Made by a program: the position numbers and the translations under genes
Part shown: positions 1-8,983 of the stretch, one piece after another
Layout of the letters: every line of letters begins with the position of its first letter
Position numbering within the stretch: position 1 is the stretch's first letter
Notes under the pieces: model-generated
Databases searched by the model: none
Told to the model about the DNA's origin: nothing
The model's input: only the letters and a program-made list of their open reading frames with translations
Origin: Sphingomonas hankookensis
GTDB taxonomy: Bacteria > Pseudomonadota > Alphaproteobacteria > Sphingomonadales > Sphingomonadaceae
NCBI RefSeq assembly: GCF_022664465.1
Contig: NZ_JAKREV010000003.1
Span: 186,001 to 250,000, forward strand
Length of the DNA stretch: 64,000 bases
Direction: 5' to 3'

Positions 1-57
1 GAGTAAATGGCGTTGTTCGGGAATGCCGCCCGGTTTGGAGACTTCCGATCAAATGCA

Positions 58-140
58 CGTCATCCCAGCGCAGGCTGGGATCTCTCGCGGCAGACAGACC
101 GTGCTATCACCGGGAGATCCCAGCCTTCGCTGGGATGACG
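58..140. repeat. Family A composite palindromic repeat, copy 1
   Basis: Each end is a small palindrome (GTCATCCCAGC-GCAG-GCTGGGAT and its mirror), and the two ends are inverted relative to each other around a roughly 35-bp spacer, so the unit could fold into a two-armed cruciform. It lies just downstream of the dnaN stop. Bases 1-57 hold no recognisable gene. Confidence 0.85.
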
Positions 141-167
141 TTTCGTGGAAGCCGGGACCGCCGCGCG

Positions 168-1280
168 TCACACGCGCATCGGCATCAGCACGTAGAGCGC
201 GGGCGAGGCGTCGTTCTCGCGGATCAGCGTCGGGGCCGCCGCGTCCGACAAATGGACTTCGCACAGGTCGCTGTCGATTTGCCCCAGAATGTCGAGCAGA
301 TAGCGGCTGTTGAAGCCGATCTCGAACGGCAGCGCGGTATAGTCGCCGGGGACTTCCTCCGCCGCCGCGCCGTTTTCGGGCGAGGTCACCGACAGGGTGA
401 TCTTGTCACGGTCGAGCGCCATTTTCACCGCGCGGGTCTTTTCGGTGGCGATGGTCGACACGCGGTCGACGCCGGCCATGAAGCTCTTAGGGTCGAGTTT
501 GAGCAGCTTGTCGTTCGCGGTCGGAATGACCCGCGAATAATCGGGGAAGGTACCGTCGATCAGCTTGCTGGTCAGGATCGCCTGCCCCAGGTCGAAGCGG
601 ATCTTGCTGCCCGACAGCGACACGCCGACCGAGCCGTCGACTTCGTCGAGCAGCTTGCGCAGTTCGGCGACGCATTTGCGCGGCACGATGACGTCGGGCA
701 TCTTTTCGGCGCCCTGCGGCTGGTCGACGGTCATCCGCGCGAGGCGGTGGCCATCGGTCGCCGCAGCCTTCAGCACCGGCTTCCCATTGTCGTCGGCGAC
801 GTGCAGGAAGATGCCGTTCAGATAGTAGCGCGTTTCCTCGGTCGAGATCGCGAAGCGGGTCTTGTCGATGATCGCCTTCAGCGTAGTCGCGGGCAGTTCG
901 AACTGGGTCGGCAGTTCGCCTTCGGCAATGACCGGGAAGTCGTCGCGCGGCAGCGTGGCGAGGCTGAAGCGCGCGCGCCCGGCCACCACGGTCAGCCGGC
1001 CCTCCGCCGCCGACAGCTGCACCTGCGACCCGTCGGGCAGCTTGCGCGCGATGTCGAACAGCGTGTGCGCCGACACGGTGATCGCGCCCGGCTGATCGAT
1101 CGCCGCAGCAATCGTCTCGTCGATCTGCAGGTCGAGATCGGTCGCCATCAGACGAATGCTCGATTCGCCCGCCTCGATCAGGACGTTCGACAGGATCGGG
1201 ATGGTGTTGCGCCGCTCGACCACCGACTGGACGTGGCTGAGGCCCTTCAGCAGGGTCGCGCGTTCGATCGTCGCCTTCAT
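168..1280 (-). CDS. dnaN: DNA polymerase III subunit beta (sliding clamp)
   Basis: The 370-residue product is the ring-shaped processivity clamp that tethers DNA polymerase III to DNA. It begins MKATIERATLLKGLSHVQSV and ends ALYVLMPMRV, both typical of the family, and the length matches the usual 365-375 residues for three clamp domains. The frame stays open another 99 codons upstream, but the ATG at 1280 is the family start and the upstream part is not clamp-like. It is a single gene here, with no dnaA or recF neighbour. A family A repeat follows its stop. Identification is secure. Confidence 0.97.
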   Translation of the reverse strand: MKATIERATLLKGLSHVQSVVERRNTIPILSNVLIEAGESSIRLMATDLDLQIDETIAAAIDQPGAITVSAHTLFDIARKLPDGSQVQLSAAEGRLTVVAGRARFSLATLPRDDFPVIAEGELPTQFELPATTLKAIIDKTRFAISTEETRYYLNGIFLHVADDNGKPVLKAAATDGHRLARMTVDQPQGAEKMPDVIVPRKCVAELRKLLDEVDGSVGVSLSGSKIRFDLGQAILTSKLIDGTFPDYSRVIPTANDKLLKLDPKSFMAGVDRVSTIATEKTRAVKMALDRDKITLSVTSPENGAAAEEVPGDYTALPFEIGFNSRYLLDILGQIDSDLCEVHLSDAAAPTLIRENDASPALYVLMPMRV

Positions 1281-1437
1281 GATGTTCCCCCGCGCGGATG
1301 CGCATCGCACTCGGGCCAGCGGATTCGGTGCCGACCCCATAGAAAACCGAGCAGTGTGTCTAGCGCAAAGAAGGGCCGGAGCAAACTGCTCTGACCCTCC
1401 TCGCGCAACTTGGTTACTGAGATGTAAACGCGGTCGC

Positions 1438-2094
1438 TTAGAAGCGGATGCCGACGCCCGCCACGACCTGATGCCGGTCGGTGTCGATGTCGAACTGCGA
1501 CGTGGTGCTGCCGTCGACGCGCTGGAAGTCGGCGTTGTTGTAGTTCGAATAGCGATATTCAACCTTCGCATAGGCACGCGTGCCGAGCGACTGTTCGACG
1601 CCGGCGCCGAGGCGATAGCCGTTCAGTTCGAAATTCTCGCGGGTGTCCACGCTGCCGTCGCTCGCCAGCACGTCGAGGCGCGCATTGGTGTAGCCGCCCT
1701 TGGCATAGACCAGCGTCTGCGGACCGGCCATCAGGCCGGCGCGGGCGCCGACATAGAGGTCGCGGCCGGTCTTCACGCTGCCGAAGCCGAAGAAGTTCGG
1801 GTCGGTACGCGCGGTTTCCACCTTGCCGGTCGAACCGGTATATTCGCCCTCGACGCCGATCAGGAAGTTGCTGAGCGCGAAGTCGTAGCCGGCGTCGACG
1901 CCGTACACCATGCCGTTCACGGTCTGGTTATCGCCGTCGAGGTCGCTATCCTCGGTGCTGCCCGGACGGATGCCGTCATAGCCGGCGAGCGCGCCGACGC
2001 GGAAACCGGTGAAGGCGGGGTTCACGTCCTGCGCGAAGGCAGGGGTCGCCAGCATCGTGCCGGCAGCAGCAAGGCCAAGGATGAGGGTACGCAT
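1438..2094 (-). CDS. Outer-membrane beta-barrel protein (OmpA-like / Omp25-type porin family)
   Basis: A 218-residue secreted protein with a clear signal peptide (MRTLILGLAAAGTMLATPAFA, cleaved before QDV). The mature part alternates hydrophobic and polar residues as in an eight-stranded barrel, contains repeated G-Y strand motifs (ALAGYDG, VDAGYDF, VEYRYSNY) and ends in a C-terminal phenylalanine (VAGVGIRF), the usual Bam recognition signature. There is no peptidoglycan-binding OmpA domain. An in-frame ATG 48 bases upstream would spoil the signal peptide, so the start at 2094 is preferred. The exact function (porin, adhesin or structural) cannot be read from the sequence. Confidence 0.85.
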   Translation of the reverse strand: MRTLILGLAAAGTMLATPAFAQDVNPAFTGFRVGALAGYDGIRPGSTEDSDLDGDNQTVNGMVYGVDAGYDFALSNFLIGVEGEYTGSTGKVETARTDPNFFGFGSVKTGRDLYVGARAGLMAGPQTLVYAKGGYTNARLDVLASDGSVDTRENFELNGYRLGAGVEQSLGTRAYAKVEYRYSNYNNADFQRVDGSTTSQFDIDTDRHQVVAGVGIRF

Positions 2095-2228
2095 ACTCGA
2101 AACTCCATTGTCACCGCCCATGTTCAGGGCGCGGGAGTTCAATGGACGTTTTGGACAGGCGTTGCATGAACCTCACCTAAACAGCGAAATCCGTTGCAAT
2201 TGCGCAACACCGGCTTGAAAGCAGGACC

Positions 2229-2894
2229 ATGACGACCCAGCACCCCGCCCCCCGCAAAGGCCGCGATTTCATCGCCCGGCACGGCGAAACGGTCTACAAT
2301 ATCGCGCAGCGGATGCAGGGGGATCATCCGCATACCCCACTGACCCGCGCCGGTTTTGCGCAGGCCGACGCGATGGGCGCGGCGCTGCGAGACCTGCTGG
2401 GCGTGAAGCCCGAATTGACGCTGTGGGCATCGAGCGCGGGGCGGGCGTTGCAGACGCTGGCGATCATCGCCGAGCATCTGGAGCTAGACTGGCACGCGGC
2501 GCGACGCGACGACCGGCTGGTCGAGATCGGCATGGGCGAATGGTCGGGGCGCTATTATCGCGAGCTGACCGGGGCGGATGTCGACTTTCTGGACGTCGAG
2601 GCACGGCTGTACCGCCGCCCCGCCCCCGGCGGCGAATGGTATGACGCGATCGCCGCGCGGGTCGGCAGTTGGGCGGCGGACACCGCCGACGATCCGGGCG
2701 ACCGGCTGGTCATCATGCACGGCATGTCGAGCCGGGTGCTGCGGGGGCTTCTGACCGGCAAGGCCGTCGATCCGCGGTTCGACGCGCCGGTCGCCCCCGA
2801 CCTGCCGCAGGGATCGGTGGCGCTGATCGAGGGCGGGCGCGAGACGCTGGCGTATCTGGGCAGCGGGCGTGCCTCGCTGGCGGCGCCGGCTTGA
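2229..2894 (+). CDS. Histidine phosphatase family protein (phosphoglycerate mutase-like)
   Basis: A 221-residue member of the branch 1 histidine phosphatase superfamily. The catalytic RHG motif is at residues 17-19 (FIARHGETVYN), the second catalytic histidine is in VIMHGMSSRVL, and the acidic residue region is VEIGMGEWSGRYYREL. Such enzymes dephosphorylate small phosphorylated metabolites; the substrate is not evident. Its stop codon overlaps the TTG start of the next gene, so the two are probably co-translated. It is divergent from the outer-membrane protein gene, with a 134-bp shared upstream region. Confidence 0.85.
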   Translation: MTTQHPAPRKGRDFIARHGETVYNIAQRMQGDHPHTPLTRAGFAQADAMGAALRDLLGVKPELTLWASSAGRALQTLAIIAEHLELDWHAARRDDRLVEIGMGEWSGRYYRELTGADVDFLDVEARLYRRPAPGGEWYDAIAARVGSWAADTADDPGDRLVIMHGMSSRVLRGLLTGKAVDPRFDAPVAPDLPQGSVALIEGGRETLAYLGSGRASLAAPA

Positions 2895-3334
2895 TCGCGC
2901 TGCTGCTGGCGGTGGCGGGGCCGCAGGCGATCGGCATTCACCAGCGCTGGGGTGCGTTCCGCAACGACGGCCCGACGCGCTGCTATGCGATCAGCCGCCC
3001 GGTGGCGGGCAAGACCGGCGCGCCGTTCGCCAGCGTCGCGACCTGGCCCGGCGCACGGGTGCGCGGGCAGCTGCACGTCCGGCTGAGCCGGGAGAAGAGC
3101 GACCGGGCGCGCGTGGTGTTGGCGATCGGCGACCGCCGGTTCGACCTGACCGCCGGGCGGATCGATGCGTGGAGCCCCGACGCCGATACCGACCGCGCGA
3201 TCGTCGCGGCGATGCGCGGCGGGCGATCGATGAGCATCGAGAGCGTGGCGGCGAACGGCGCGCCGTTCGTGGATGTGTATGCGCTGGCGGGGGCGGCGAC
3301 GGCGATCGATGCGGCGGCGTTGGGATGTTTTTGA
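2891..3334 (+). CDS. Hypothetical secreted protein, overlapping TTG start
   Basis: A 147-residue protein whose best start is a TTG that overlaps the previous stop (TTGA), giving a short hydrophobic leader (MIALLLAVAGPQAIG). The rest is soluble-looking, with the segment HQRWGAFRNDGPTRCYAISR near the N-terminus, which resembles the WxxxC pattern of invasion-associated locus B-type periplasmic proteins; that relationship is only suggested. Translational coupling to the phosphatase is the only functional hint. No catalytic motif is visible. Confidence 0.6.
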   Translation: MIALLLAVAGPQAIGIHQRWGAFRNDGPTRCYAISRPVAGKTGAPFASVATWPGARVRGQLHVRLSREKSDRARVVLAIGDRRFDLTAGRIDAWSPDADTDRAIVAAMRGGRSMSIESVAANGAPFVDVYALAGAATAIDAAALGCF

Positions 3335-3345
3335 CGGTTAGCGTC

Positions 3346-3440
3346 GTCATGCCCGCGCAGGCGGGAATCCATTGCCGCCGACGTTCGTGCCGGAGTCGCG
3401 AGCGCTGCGTTTATGGATACCCGCCTGCGCGGGGATGACG
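3346..3440. repeat. Family A composite palindromic repeat, copy 2 (CCCGC variant)
   Basis: Inverted ends GTCATGCCCGC-GCAG-GCGGGAATCCAT and ATGGATACCCGC-CTGC-GCGGGGATGAC flank a spacer of about 40 bp. It occupies most of the gap between the hypothetical secreted gene and rlmN, and supplies the spurious upstream codons of the rlmN frame. Confidence 0.85.
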
Positions 3441-3499
3441 GTTGTTCGGCATCGTGGGCAGCAGTGGAAATCCCGCCCGGAATCGGCTATATCTGGCGT

Positions 3500-4699
3500 A
3501 TGCTGACAGTCTCGACGCCGCCCATGCCGATCCCCGGCCATGTCGATCCCGTGCCCGTGCCGCGCGGCCTTGCCCCGCGTCCCGATGGCCGCACCGATCT
3601 GGTCGGGCTGTCCAAGGCCGAAATCCGCGCCGCGCTGGAGGGCGCCGGGTTCGACGCCCGGCAGGCGAAGCTGCGTGCCAAGCAGCTGTGGCACTGGATT
3701 TACAATCGCGGCGCGACTGCGTTCGCCGCGATGACCGATATCGCCAAGGCGCAGCATCCGGTGCTGGAACGCCACTTCGTCATCGGCCGGCCCGATGTGA
3801 AGGAAGCGCATGTGTCGACCGACGGCACGCGCAAATGGCTGCTGACCTCGCCCGACGGGCAGGATTACGAGATGGTGTTCATCCCCGATGCCGATCGAGG
3901 AACGCTGTGCGTGTCGAGCCAGGTCGGCTGCACGCTCAACTGCACCTTCTGCCACACTGGCACGATGCGACTGGTCCGCAACCTGACCGCGGGTGAGATC
4001 GTCGGACAGGTGATGCTGGCACGCGATTCGCTGGGCGAATGGCCGAGCCAGCCCGAGGGGCGGATGCTCACCAACATCGTGATGATGGGCATGGGCGAGC
4101 CGTTGTATAATTTCGATTCGGTGCGCGATGCGCTGGGCGTGGTGATGGACGGCGATGGCCTTGCGCTCAGCAAGCGGCGGATCACGCTCAGCACGTCGGG
4201 CGTGGTGCCGATGATGGCGCGCGCGGGCGAAGAGATCGGTGTGAACCTCGCCGTGTCGCTGCATGCCGTCACCAAGGAGGTGCGCGACGAGATCGTGCCC
4301 CTGAACCGCAAATACGGCATCGAGGAATTGCTGCAGGCATGTGCCGACTATCCGGGCGCGAACAATGCCCGGCGGATCACGTTCGAATATGTGATGCTGA
4401 AGGACAAGAACGACAGCGACGACGATGCGCGCGAGTTGGTGCGGCTGCTGCGCAAATATCAGCTGCCGGCGAAGGTCAATCTGATCCCGTTCAACCCGTG
4501 GCCGGGCGCGCCGTACGAATGTTCGACGCCGGACCGGATTCGCGCGTTCAGCGACATCGTGTTCGAAGGCGGCATCTCCGCCCCCGTCCGCCGCACCCGC
4601 GGGCAGGACATCGGCGCGGCGTGCGGCCAGTTGAAGACCGCGGCGGAAAAGAAGAGCCGGGCGGAGCGCGACCGCGAGGCGGCGGAAGCGGCGGCCTGA
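3500..4699 (+). CDS. rlmN: 23S rRNA (adenine(2503)-C(2))-methyltransferase
   Basis: A 399-residue radical SAM methyltransferase that modifies A2503 of 23S rRNA and A37 of some tRNAs. The iron-sulfur motif CX3CX2C is present ([11 protein letters not shown]), with the upstream conserved segment [11 protein letters not shown] and the C-terminal methyl-carrying cysteine in [15 protein letters not shown]. The ATG at 3500 is chosen because the 29 codons upstream are encoded by a dispersed repeat and are not family-like; an internal ATG at 3524 is also possible. The C-terminal tail is charged and alanine-rich. Identification is secure. Confidence 0.95.
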   Translation: MLTVSTPPMPIPGHVDPVPVPRGLAPRPDGRTDLVGLSKAEIRAALEGAGFDARQAKLRAKQLWHWIYNRGATAFAAMTDIAKAQHPVLERHFVIGRPDVKEAHVSTDGTRKWLLTSPDGQDYEMVFIPDADRGTLCVSSQVGCTLNCTFCHTGTMRLVRNLTAGEIVGQVMLARDSLGEWPSQPEGRMLTNIVMMGMGEPLYNFDSVRDALGVVMDGDGLALSKRRITLSTSGVVPMMARAGEEIGVNLAVSLHAVTKEVRDEIVPLNRKYGIEELLQACADYPGANNARRITFEYVMLKDKNDSDDDARELVRLLRKYQLPAKVNLIPFNPWPGAPYECSTPDRIRAFSDIVFEGGISAPVRRTRGQDIGAACGQLKTAAEKKSRAERDREAAEAAA

Positions 4700-4905
4700 T
4701 CCGGCGTTCACACCCGCAGTGACACCGCCCCTGCGGTCGGCACATGCCGCCGCCATGCGCAGCCCGACCCCACGACCGACGATGGTATCTGTGGTCGGCG
4801 CGCGCACGCACGAGGTCTGCTGACCGCGTGCATTCCCTGCCCGGCCGAACGGCCGGGTCGATCGACGTCCATTCCGGCCTGTTCCCCCATCAGGAGCATG
4901 ACGTG

Positions 4906-5457
4906 ATGACGACGAAGGACAGCCACCAACTTCGCTCCCCCCGCCGGGTTCTGGTCATCGGCACCAGCGGATTGGGTAAATCGACCCTTGCCGCCCGGAT
5001 CGCGGAGCGCTTGTCGATCCCGTTCGTGGCTACCGACGAGATGTACTGGACATCCAATTGGCAACTGGTCGACGAGAAGATCGTCGAACGGCGGATCGCT
5101 GCGGTCGTTCAGGACTCCGCATGGGTGCTCGACGGGAATTTCGATCGCGAACGCGCGATCGTCTGGCCGGCGGCCGATTTGATCGTCTGGCTCGATCTGC
5201 CGCTCGCGACGACGGTGCGGCGGGTCGCTGTCCGCAATCTGGGGTGGTGGCTGTCACGATCGCCGATCTGGGGTGGCAAGCGCGTGACGCTGGCTCGCGC
5301 CTTGTCGGGCATCCGCCATAGCGCCCGATCGCATGCCGGAAAGCGGCGGACCTATCCGGACGCCCTGGCCGCGCAGGGAGCAGACCGGGTCGTTATGCTA
5401 CGATCGGCGGCGATGGTGGAAGCGTGGCTCGCCGGGGTGAAACGCGACGCCCGATAG
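4906..5457 (+). CDS. P-loop NTPase, adenylate kinase / topology-modulation (FlaR) type
   Basis: A 183-residue small kinase-like ATPase. A Walker A motif lies at residues 19-27 (GTSGLGKST), followed by LAARIAERLSIPFVATDEMYW and a Walker B-like hydrophobic strand (LIVWLDLPL), the arrangement of nucleoside monophosphate kinase relatives annotated as topology modulation proteins. The ATG at 4906 has a good Shine-Dalgarno sequence (AGGAG nine bases upstream); the frame is open further upstream without homology. The substrate is unknown. The 205 bases before it hold no other recognisable feature. Confidence 0.75.
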   Translation: MTTKDSHQLRSPRRVLVIGTSGLGKSTLAARIAERLSIPFVATDEMYWTSNWQLVDEKIVERRIAAVVQDSAWVLDGNFDRERAIVWPAADLIVWLDLPLATTVRRVAVRNLGWWLSRSPIWGGKRVTLARALSGIRHSARSHAGKRRTYPDALAAQGADRVVMLRSAAMVEAWLAGVKRDAR

Positions 5458-5512
5458 CGACGTCCTGCGTAGAAACGGGCCAGCGGCACGCGCGCCGGCC
5501 CGCTTCGTACGC

Positions 5513-5898
5513 TTAACGGCGTTTCAGCGCGTTGTTCACCGACGCGACGAAATGATCGCCCGGTCGCGCCTTGCAGCTGGCCAGCACCGCCGGCCGGATC
5601 GTTTCGACGCCGGCGACCGTGACAGTCGGATGCGGCTTGCCCTTCGGCCCATAATTGGCGGCGTAGCGGATCGCTTCGGGCTTGAAGCTTTCATCGAGCA
5701 GGTTGAAGTCGCGGCACGTCACGGTTTCGAGGTTCCGCTCTTGATCACCGCGACGGTGCGTTCGGTGCCGGCGCGGCCCGGAACCTGCGCCTCCTCCGTC
5801 ACCCAGGGCTTGGCATGATGCTGCTGGGTCGCCGCGGTGGCGGCACCGGCGCTCATCAGTCCGAGAGCGCCGACAAGTACGCACATACGGGTCTTCAT
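5513..5898 (-). pseudogene. HdeA-like acid-stress periplasmic protein, frameshifted
   Basis: The N-terminal part (ATG at 5898, Shine-Dalgarno GGAGAAG) encodes a signal peptide, MKTRMCVLVGALGLMSAGAA, and reads on to VAVIKSG before leaving frame. The C-terminal part, in the neighbouring frame, carries the HdeA-type domain with its two disulfide cysteines (TCRDFNLLDE and LASCKARPGDHF). Restoring one missing base near 5735 joins them as IKSG-NLETVTCRDF. It could be a true single-base deletion or a sequencing error; nothing suggests programmed frameshifting. A GC-rich hairpin ending in GTTTCT at about 5473-5506 may be its terminator. Confidence 0.75.
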
Positions 5899-6095
5899 GA
5901 CGTCTTCTCCTTTTTGCCAGAGGCCCCTGAATCGTCCGAAACGGACACTGGTTTCGTATCCGATCCGACATGACGAAGGTTTAACGATGGGCTCGCACGG
6001 CATCAGGGCGAAAATGAAAACGGCGTAATTCCACCAAGCGACGGCGTTTTCGACGCCCCCTCGACAGTGGGAGCGAGATAGTATCTAGCGCGACC

Positions 6096-6854
6096 ATGCT
6101 CGACGCCCCCTCCCTTGCCCTTGCCGCCGGTGCCGGAGTGCTCGGCGGTGCGATGAACGCGCTGGCGGGGGGCGGCACCTTTGCGACGATGCCCGCGCTG
6201 ATCGGGCTGGGCCTGCCCGGATCGATCGCCAACGCGACCTCCAACGTCGCGTTGCAGCCGGGCGCCATTGCCAGCGCCTGGGCCTATCGCCGAGGGCTGG
6301 GGCCACTGGGCGGGCTGCCGATCCGGTTGCTGGCCAGCATCACCTTCGTTTCCGGACTATTGGGCAGCATGTTGCTGGTGTGGACGCCCAGCAGCCTGTT
6401 CGACGTGATCGTACCATGGCTGTTGCTGGTCGCGTTCCTCGCCATCGCCTTCGGGCGGCGGGCGGCGGAATGGCTGCACGATCGGGTGACGATCGGTCCG
6501 GCGACGCTGATCGTGGCACAGGTGCTGCTGGGCATCTATGGCGGCTATTTCGGCGGTGGCGTCGGCATGATGGTCACCGCGACCTATGGCCTGCTCGCCG
6601 GGCAAAGCGTGAAGTCGATGGCGGCGCCGCGTACGCTGATGCTGGCCACCGCCAACAGCGCGGCGGCGATCGTGTTCGTCGCCACCGGCATGGTCGCCTG
6701 GGCCGCGTGCCTGCCGATGATCCTCGGCGGCATCCTCGGCGGATGGTTGGGTGCGAAGCTGGGCGTGCGGCTGACGCCCGGACAGATTCGTGCGTGGACG
6801 CTGCTGGTGACGTTCAGCGTGACGGTCGTGTTCTTCGTCCGGGCCTATCGCTAA
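6096..6854 (+). CDS. TSUP family transporter (TauE/SafE sulfite exporter-like)
   Basis: A 252-residue integral membrane protein with about eight hydrophobic segments. It shows the two-repeat TSUP signature: MNALAGGGTFATMPALIGLG near the N-terminus and YGGYFGGGVGMMVTATYGLL near the middle. TSUP proteins export small organosulfur or sulfite anions; the substrate here is not proven. Its stop codon overlaps the stop of the convergent flavin reductase gene by four bases. A nearby molybdopterin oxidoreductase and cytochrome b make a role in sulfur-oxyanion handling plausible but unproven. Confidence 0.85.
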   Translation: MLDAPSLALAAGAGVLGGAMNALAGGGTFATMPALIGLGLPGSIANATSNVALQPGAIASAWAYRRGLGPLGGLPIRLLASITFVSGLLGSMLLVWTPSSLFDVIVPWLLLVAFLAIAFGRRAAEWLHDRVTIGPATLIVAQVLLGIYGGYFGGGVGMMVTATYGLLAGQSVKSMAAPRTLMLATANSAAAIVFVATGMVAWAACLPMILGGILGGWLGAKLGVRLTPGQIRAWTLLVTFSVTVVFFVRAYR

Positions 6855-7456
6855 GCGGGTCGTCGCATGTCGAAGCGGTCGCCCAGCTCGAAATAATCCC
6901 CCGCCCCGCCGCCGCGCAGGATCGGGCGGGCGCGTTCGGTGCGATAGACACCGTTATCGAGCAATGCCGGGTCGATATGGACCTGCACCACCTCGCCCAG
7001 CACCAGCCAGGTATCGATATCGCCGCCCCGGTGATCGGTCAGGCGGACGATCTGCGTCGTGCGGCATTCGAACTGGACCGGCGATCCCGCGACGCGCGGC
7101 GGCGCGATGGCCGTCGAGGGCAGCGTATCGAGTCCGGCCAGCGCGAACTCGTCGGCATCGGTCATCGCCGAGGTCGCGTTCATCGCCTCTGCCTGCGCTC
7201 GGGTCGCGAGGTTCCAGACGAACGCGCCGGTCGCGCGGACGTTCGACAGCGTGTCCTTCGCGCCGGTGGAGGCGAAACCGATGATCGGCGGGCGATAGTT
7301 GAAGGCGTTGAAGAAACTGTAGGGCGCGAGGTTGCGTTTGCCCTCTGCCGACACGCTGGCGATCCAGCCGATCGGGCGCGGCGCGACGATGGCGTTGAAC
7401 GGATCGTGCGCCAGGCGGTGGCCGTCGGCGGGGGCATAGGAATGGAAGTCGGTCAT
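6851..7456 (-). CDS. Flavin reductase family protein (FMN-binding split barrel)
   Basis: A 201-residue protein with the flavin-reductase split-barrel pattern: NAIVAPRPIGWIASVSAEGKRNLAP at residues 17-41, the segment SFFNAFNYRPPIIGFAS, then NLATRAQAEAMN. Members of this group transfer electrons from NAD(P)H to FMN or bind FMN in oxidoreductases. The ATG at 7456 is chosen; upstream codons are not family-like. It is convergent with the TSUP gene and divergent from the cytochrome b gene. Confidence 0.85.
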   Translation of the reverse strand: MTDFHSYAPADGHRLAHDPFNAIVAPRPIGWIASVSAEGKRNLAPYSFFNAFNYRPPIIGFASTGAKDTLSNVRATGAFVWNLATRAQAEAMNATSAMTDADEFALAGLDTLPSTAIAPPRVAGSPVQFECRTTQIVRLTDHRGGDIDTWLVLGEVVQVHIDPALLDNGVYRTERARPILRGGGAGDYFELGDRFDMRRPA

Positions 7457-7534
7457 GGGGTTCCCCAACGCACGATATGGACGCCGGGTGCAACGCCCCT
7501 TCGCAAGGCAGCCATCGGATCGTAGGGTGACGCG

Positions 7535-8227
7535 ATGACGACGCGATCGATCCACCGCCATGCGCTCGCCACCCGGCTATGGCATTGGGTCAATGCGGTG
7601 GCGGTTATCATCCTGATCGGTAGCGGGCTGATGATCCTGAACGCCCATCCGCGGCTGTATTGGGGGCGTTATGGGGCGAATTTCGACCATGCATGGCTGA
7701 CGTTCGACCGGTTTCCGGGGTGGGTGACGATCCCGCAGACCTACAACCTCGCGCTGGCGCGCAACTGGCATTTGTCGTTCGCGCTGGTGCTGGGGTTCGG
7801 ATTGCTGGCCTATATGATCGCGAGCCTGCTCAACCGGCATTTCCAGCGTGACCTGCGCATCCGCAAGGACGAGTTGTCGCGGCGGCATGTGGTGGCGGAT
7901 ATCCGGGCGCATCTGGCGTTCCGGTTTCACGATCCAGAGGCGCCGGGCGATTACAACGTGTTGCAGAAATTGAGCTACGTGCTGGTGATCTTCGGGTTGC
8001 TGCCGCTGGTCATCGCCACCGGCATCGCGATGTCGCCCGGGCTGAATGCGGCGTTTCCGTGGGTTTTGGAGATATTGGGCGGGCGGCAGTCGGCGCGGTC
8101 GATCCATTTCCTTGCCGCCAGCGGGATCACGCTGTTCGTGATCGTCCATCTGGTGCTGGTAATCCTTGCCGGCGCATTGAACGAGGTGCGGTCGATGATC
8201 ACCGGGCGCTGGCGGGTGCCCGAATGA
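7535..8227 (+). CDS. Cytochrome b561 / Ni,Fe-hydrogenase b-type membrane subunit
   Basis: A 230-residue membrane protein with four predicted transmembrane segments and conserved histidines likely to bind heme b (RHALATRLWHWVNAVAV, NWHLSFALVLGF and the C-terminal SIHFLAASGITLFVIVHLVLV). Its ATGA stop-start overlap with the following molybdopterin oxidoreductase gene shows that the two are translated together, so it probably carries electrons between the quinone pool and the exported molybdoenzyme. It is shorter than, and different in sequence from, the six-helix MsrQ (YedZ). Confidence 0.85.
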   Translation: MTTRSIHRHALATRLWHWVNAVAVIILIGSGLMILNAHPRLYWGRYGANFDHAWLTFDRFPGWVTIPQTYNLALARNWHLSFALVLGFGLLAYMIASLLNRHFQRDLRIRKDELSRRHVVADIRAHLAFRFHDPEAPGDYNVLQKLSYVLVIFGLLPLVIATGIAMSPGLNAAFPWVLEILGGRQSARSIHFLAASGITLFVIVHLVLVILAGALNEVRSMITGRWRVPE

Positions 8228-8976
8228 GCCGGTTGCTGTCGCGGCGTTCGGCGCTGGTGGTGGGTGCCGGCGGGCTGGTGGCGGCGTGCGACCGGGTGGC
8301 GCAGCTGCCGGCGGCGCAGACGCTGCTGGGCGGGGCGGAGGATGCGCACCGGACGCTGCAGCGGACGATCACCGCGCGCGATGCGCTGGCGGTCGAATAT
8401 CGGCCCGAGCAGCGCTCCCCGATCTTTCGCGCCAATGGCACCAACAATCCGAACACGGCCGATTATAACGCGCATGCCGCGAACCGCTTCGCCGACTGGC
8501 GGGTGGTGGTCGACGGGCTGGTGGCGCGGCCGCTGTCGCTGCGGCTCGACCAGATCCGGTCGATGCCGTCGCGCCAGCAGATCACGCGGCACGATTGCGT
8601 CGAAGGATGGAGCGCGATCGGCAAATGGACCGGGCCGCGATTGTCGCGGTTGCTGGAACTGGCGGGATTGCTTGCCGAGGCGCGGTATCTGGTGTTCCAT
8701 TGCGCCGATGCGATCGGTGGGCGACCCTATTATGAATCGATCGATCTGATCGATGCCTTTCATCCACAGACGATATTGGCGTGGGCGCTGAACGACCGGT
8801 TGTTGGGGGTGCCCAATGGGGCGCCGCTGCGGCTGCGGGTCGAGCGGCAGCTGGGGTACAAGCACGCCAAATATGTGCAGCGGATCGAGGCGGTGGCGTC
8901 GCTTGGCGGGATCGCCGGGGGCAAGGGCGGCTTCTGGGAGGATGTCGCTGGGTATGACTGGTATGCCGGGATTTAA
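8224..8976 (+). CDS. Molybdopterin-dependent oxidoreductase (sulfite oxidase / MsrP-like fold), Tat lipoprotein
   Basis: A 250-residue protein of the sulfite oxidase/YedY superfamily. The cysteine that ligates molybdenum is in ITRHDCVEGWSAIGKWTG, followed by conserved VFHCAD and the loop LRLRVERQLGYKHAKYV. The N-terminus combines a twin-arginine segment (SRRSALVVGAGG) with a lipobox (LVAAC), suggesting Tat export and lipid anchoring on the periplasmic side. It is coupled by a 4-base overlap to the cytochrome b gene. The substrate is unknown; sulfite, sulfoxide or another oxyanion is possible. Confidence 0.85.
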   Translation: MSRLLSRRSALVVGAGGLVAACDRVAQLPAAQTLLGGAEDAHRTLQRTITARDALAVEYRPEQRSPIFRANGTNNPNTADYNAHAANRFADWRVVVDGLVARPLSLRLDQIRSMPSRQQITRHDCVEGWSAIGKWTGPRLSRLLELAGLLAEARYLVFHCADAIGGRPYYESIDLIDAFHPQTILAWALNDRLLGVPNGAPLRLRVERQLGYKHAKYVQRIEAVASLGGIAGGKGGFWEDVAGYDWYAGI

Positions 8977-8983
8977 GTAAGGG

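Noticed and set aside
23-313. Open frames at the left edge across the first family A repeat and the end of dnaN
   Set aside because: Their translation (VIPAQAGI-type peptides) is generated by the repeat; no start signal or homology is evident.
2193-2208. GTTGCAATTGCGCAAC inverted repeat in the divergent region before the outer-membrane protein gene
   Set aside because: The arms are only five bases and no partner site or promoter was convincing.
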